Part shown: piece by piece, positions 12,457 to 12,887 of the stretch
How the letters are laid out: each line of letters starts with the position of its first letter
Position numbering within the stretch: the stretch's first letter is position 1
Assembly: GCA_023422735.1 (NCBI GenBank)
Contig: JAFAGL010000257.1
Span: 1 to 12,887, forward strand
DNA length: 12,887 nt
DNA from: Pseudomonadota bacterium
GTDB lineage: Bacteria > Pseudomonadota > Alphaproteobacteria > Rhizobiales > Rhizobiaceae
Reading direction: 5' to 3'
Notes under the pieces: model-generated
Database searches by the model: none
What the model was told of the DNA's origin: nothing
The model's input: the letters and a program-made list of their open reading frames with translations, nothing else
Translations under genes and position numbers: made by a program

Positions 12457-12887
12457 AATCTTGAAACAATCGGCCAAGCCCGCCCGGCTCGCTCAAGACC
12501 GAGGGTAACAGGCTCGGCAGCACCGGCTTGGCCAAAACGACGAACAAGACGAGAAGAACCACGGTGAGCGTGACGATCGTCGTCGCAACGAAGCGCCAAA
12601 CCGGGTAAATGCGCCCTTCTTCGAAAAGGCCGATAATGACCAGTCCCGTCAGCGCGTGGATGACGACCATGACGCCCACCAGCGCGAGCTTCAACGAAAA
12701 CCAGGAATCGAAAGTCTCGCGCACGAAAATCAGCGCGGTGCCGGTGCCGATCGCGATAAAAGCGGCGGGCGACACGATCGTCACGTAAAGATGCCGCACC
12801 AATCCCTGCAAGCGGTGCAGCGATGGCTTATTGGGCACATGCGCGCGCTGCACGTAAAGGCCCGGCAGGCAGATCAATCCCGCGCTC
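12437..12887 (-). CDS. CopD/HemJ-like membrane protein, 5' end outside window
   Basis: The frame is open through the right edge; the visible 150 residues begin ...SAGLICLPGLYVQR. Membrane segments are seen at the partial N-terminus and around SPAAFIAIGTGTALIF, SLKLALVGVMVVIHALTGLVI and TTIVTLTVVLLVLFVVLAKP. The pattern AGL.CLPGLY, LHRLQGLVRHLYV, TIVSPAAF, SLKLALV and a helix His fits the CopD superfamily. That superfamily is close to HemJ (protoporphyrinogen oxidase), so copper handling or heme synthesis are both possible. A TTG at 12877 is an unlikely start, because family members extend one helix further upstream. Its last 20 bp overlap the convergent DUF2231 gene. Location beside a heme-copper oxidase makes a metal or heme role attractive but unproven. 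Confidence 0.82.
   Translation of the reverse strand, partial: SAGLICLPGLYVQRAHVPNKPSLHRLQGLVRHLYVTIVSPAAFIAIGTGTALIFVRETFDSWFSLKLALVGVMVVIHALTGLVIIGLFEEGRIYPVWRFVATTIVTLTVVLLVLFVVLAKPVLPSLLPSVLSEPGGLGRLFQDFSLYPK

Noticed and set aside
11905..12477. N-terminal 190 residues of the long coxB frame
   Set aside because: They overlap the divergent DUF2231 gene, which has good membrane helices and a ribosome site, and precede a lipoprotein signal that should be at the N-terminus.
1..12887. CRISPR array or rRNA
   Set aside because: No regularly spaced repeat series or rRNA-like sequence was seen on either strand.

Overview
The window looks like a chromosomal segment of an alphaproteobacterium, most likely of the Rhizobiales (Hyphomicrobiales). 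The evidence is a BP26/Omp28-type SIMPL protein very like the Brucella antigen, a GhrA-type hydroxyacid reductase, a rhizobial-style OmpA-domain protein with a long acidic and Pro-rich linker, a UPF0260 protein, and a cytochrome oxidase whose subunits I and III are fused. The core genes are moderately GC-rich.

Layout. 1-440: 3' part of ghrA (+), ending at a bidirectional terminator shared with a 698-aa OmpA-family envelope protein (-, 519-2615). 2841-3296: UPF0260/YcgN-like Cys-cluster protein (+). 3421-3765: small secreted basic protein (+), ending at a second bidirectional terminator facing the BP26-like protein (-, 3838-4563). 4709-4784: tRNA with CAT anticodon, read here as tRNA-Ile2.

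The most interesting part is 4785-7266. The last 15 bases of the tRNA, including its CCA, recur exactly at 7252-7266. The 2.48 kb between the copies holds nothing recognisable except a complete PvuII-like Type II restriction-modification system. It comprises a divergent N4-cytosine-type methyltransferase (5123-6118, -), a C-protein regulator (6185-6409, +) and a PvuII-like endonuclease (6409-7023, +) that overlaps the C gene by one base. Two 11-bp C-box-like operators, 15 bp apart, lie between the divergent genes. No integrase is visible, so this looks like a minimal island carried into a tRNA 3' end by a recombinase supplied elsewhere or since lost. The 338 bp next to the tRNA hold further T-arm-like fragments, possibly scars of earlier insertions.

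Downstream of the island the core chromosome resumes with a leftward gene group. In transcription order it is coxB (CuA subunit II, lipoprotein), a subunit I+III fusion (ctaD), a small three-helix membrane protein, a single-pass membrane protein and a YetF/DUF421 protein. The first three overlap by ATGA and are probably translationally coupled. Subunit I keeps all metal ligands but has Gln in place of the K-channel lysine and lacks the D-channel asparagines. A DUF2231 membrane protein (11959-12456, +) diverges from coxB. It converges, with a 20-bp overlap, on a CopD/HemJ-like membrane protein that runs off the right end.

All family assignments rest on sequence features recognised by eye; no database search was run.
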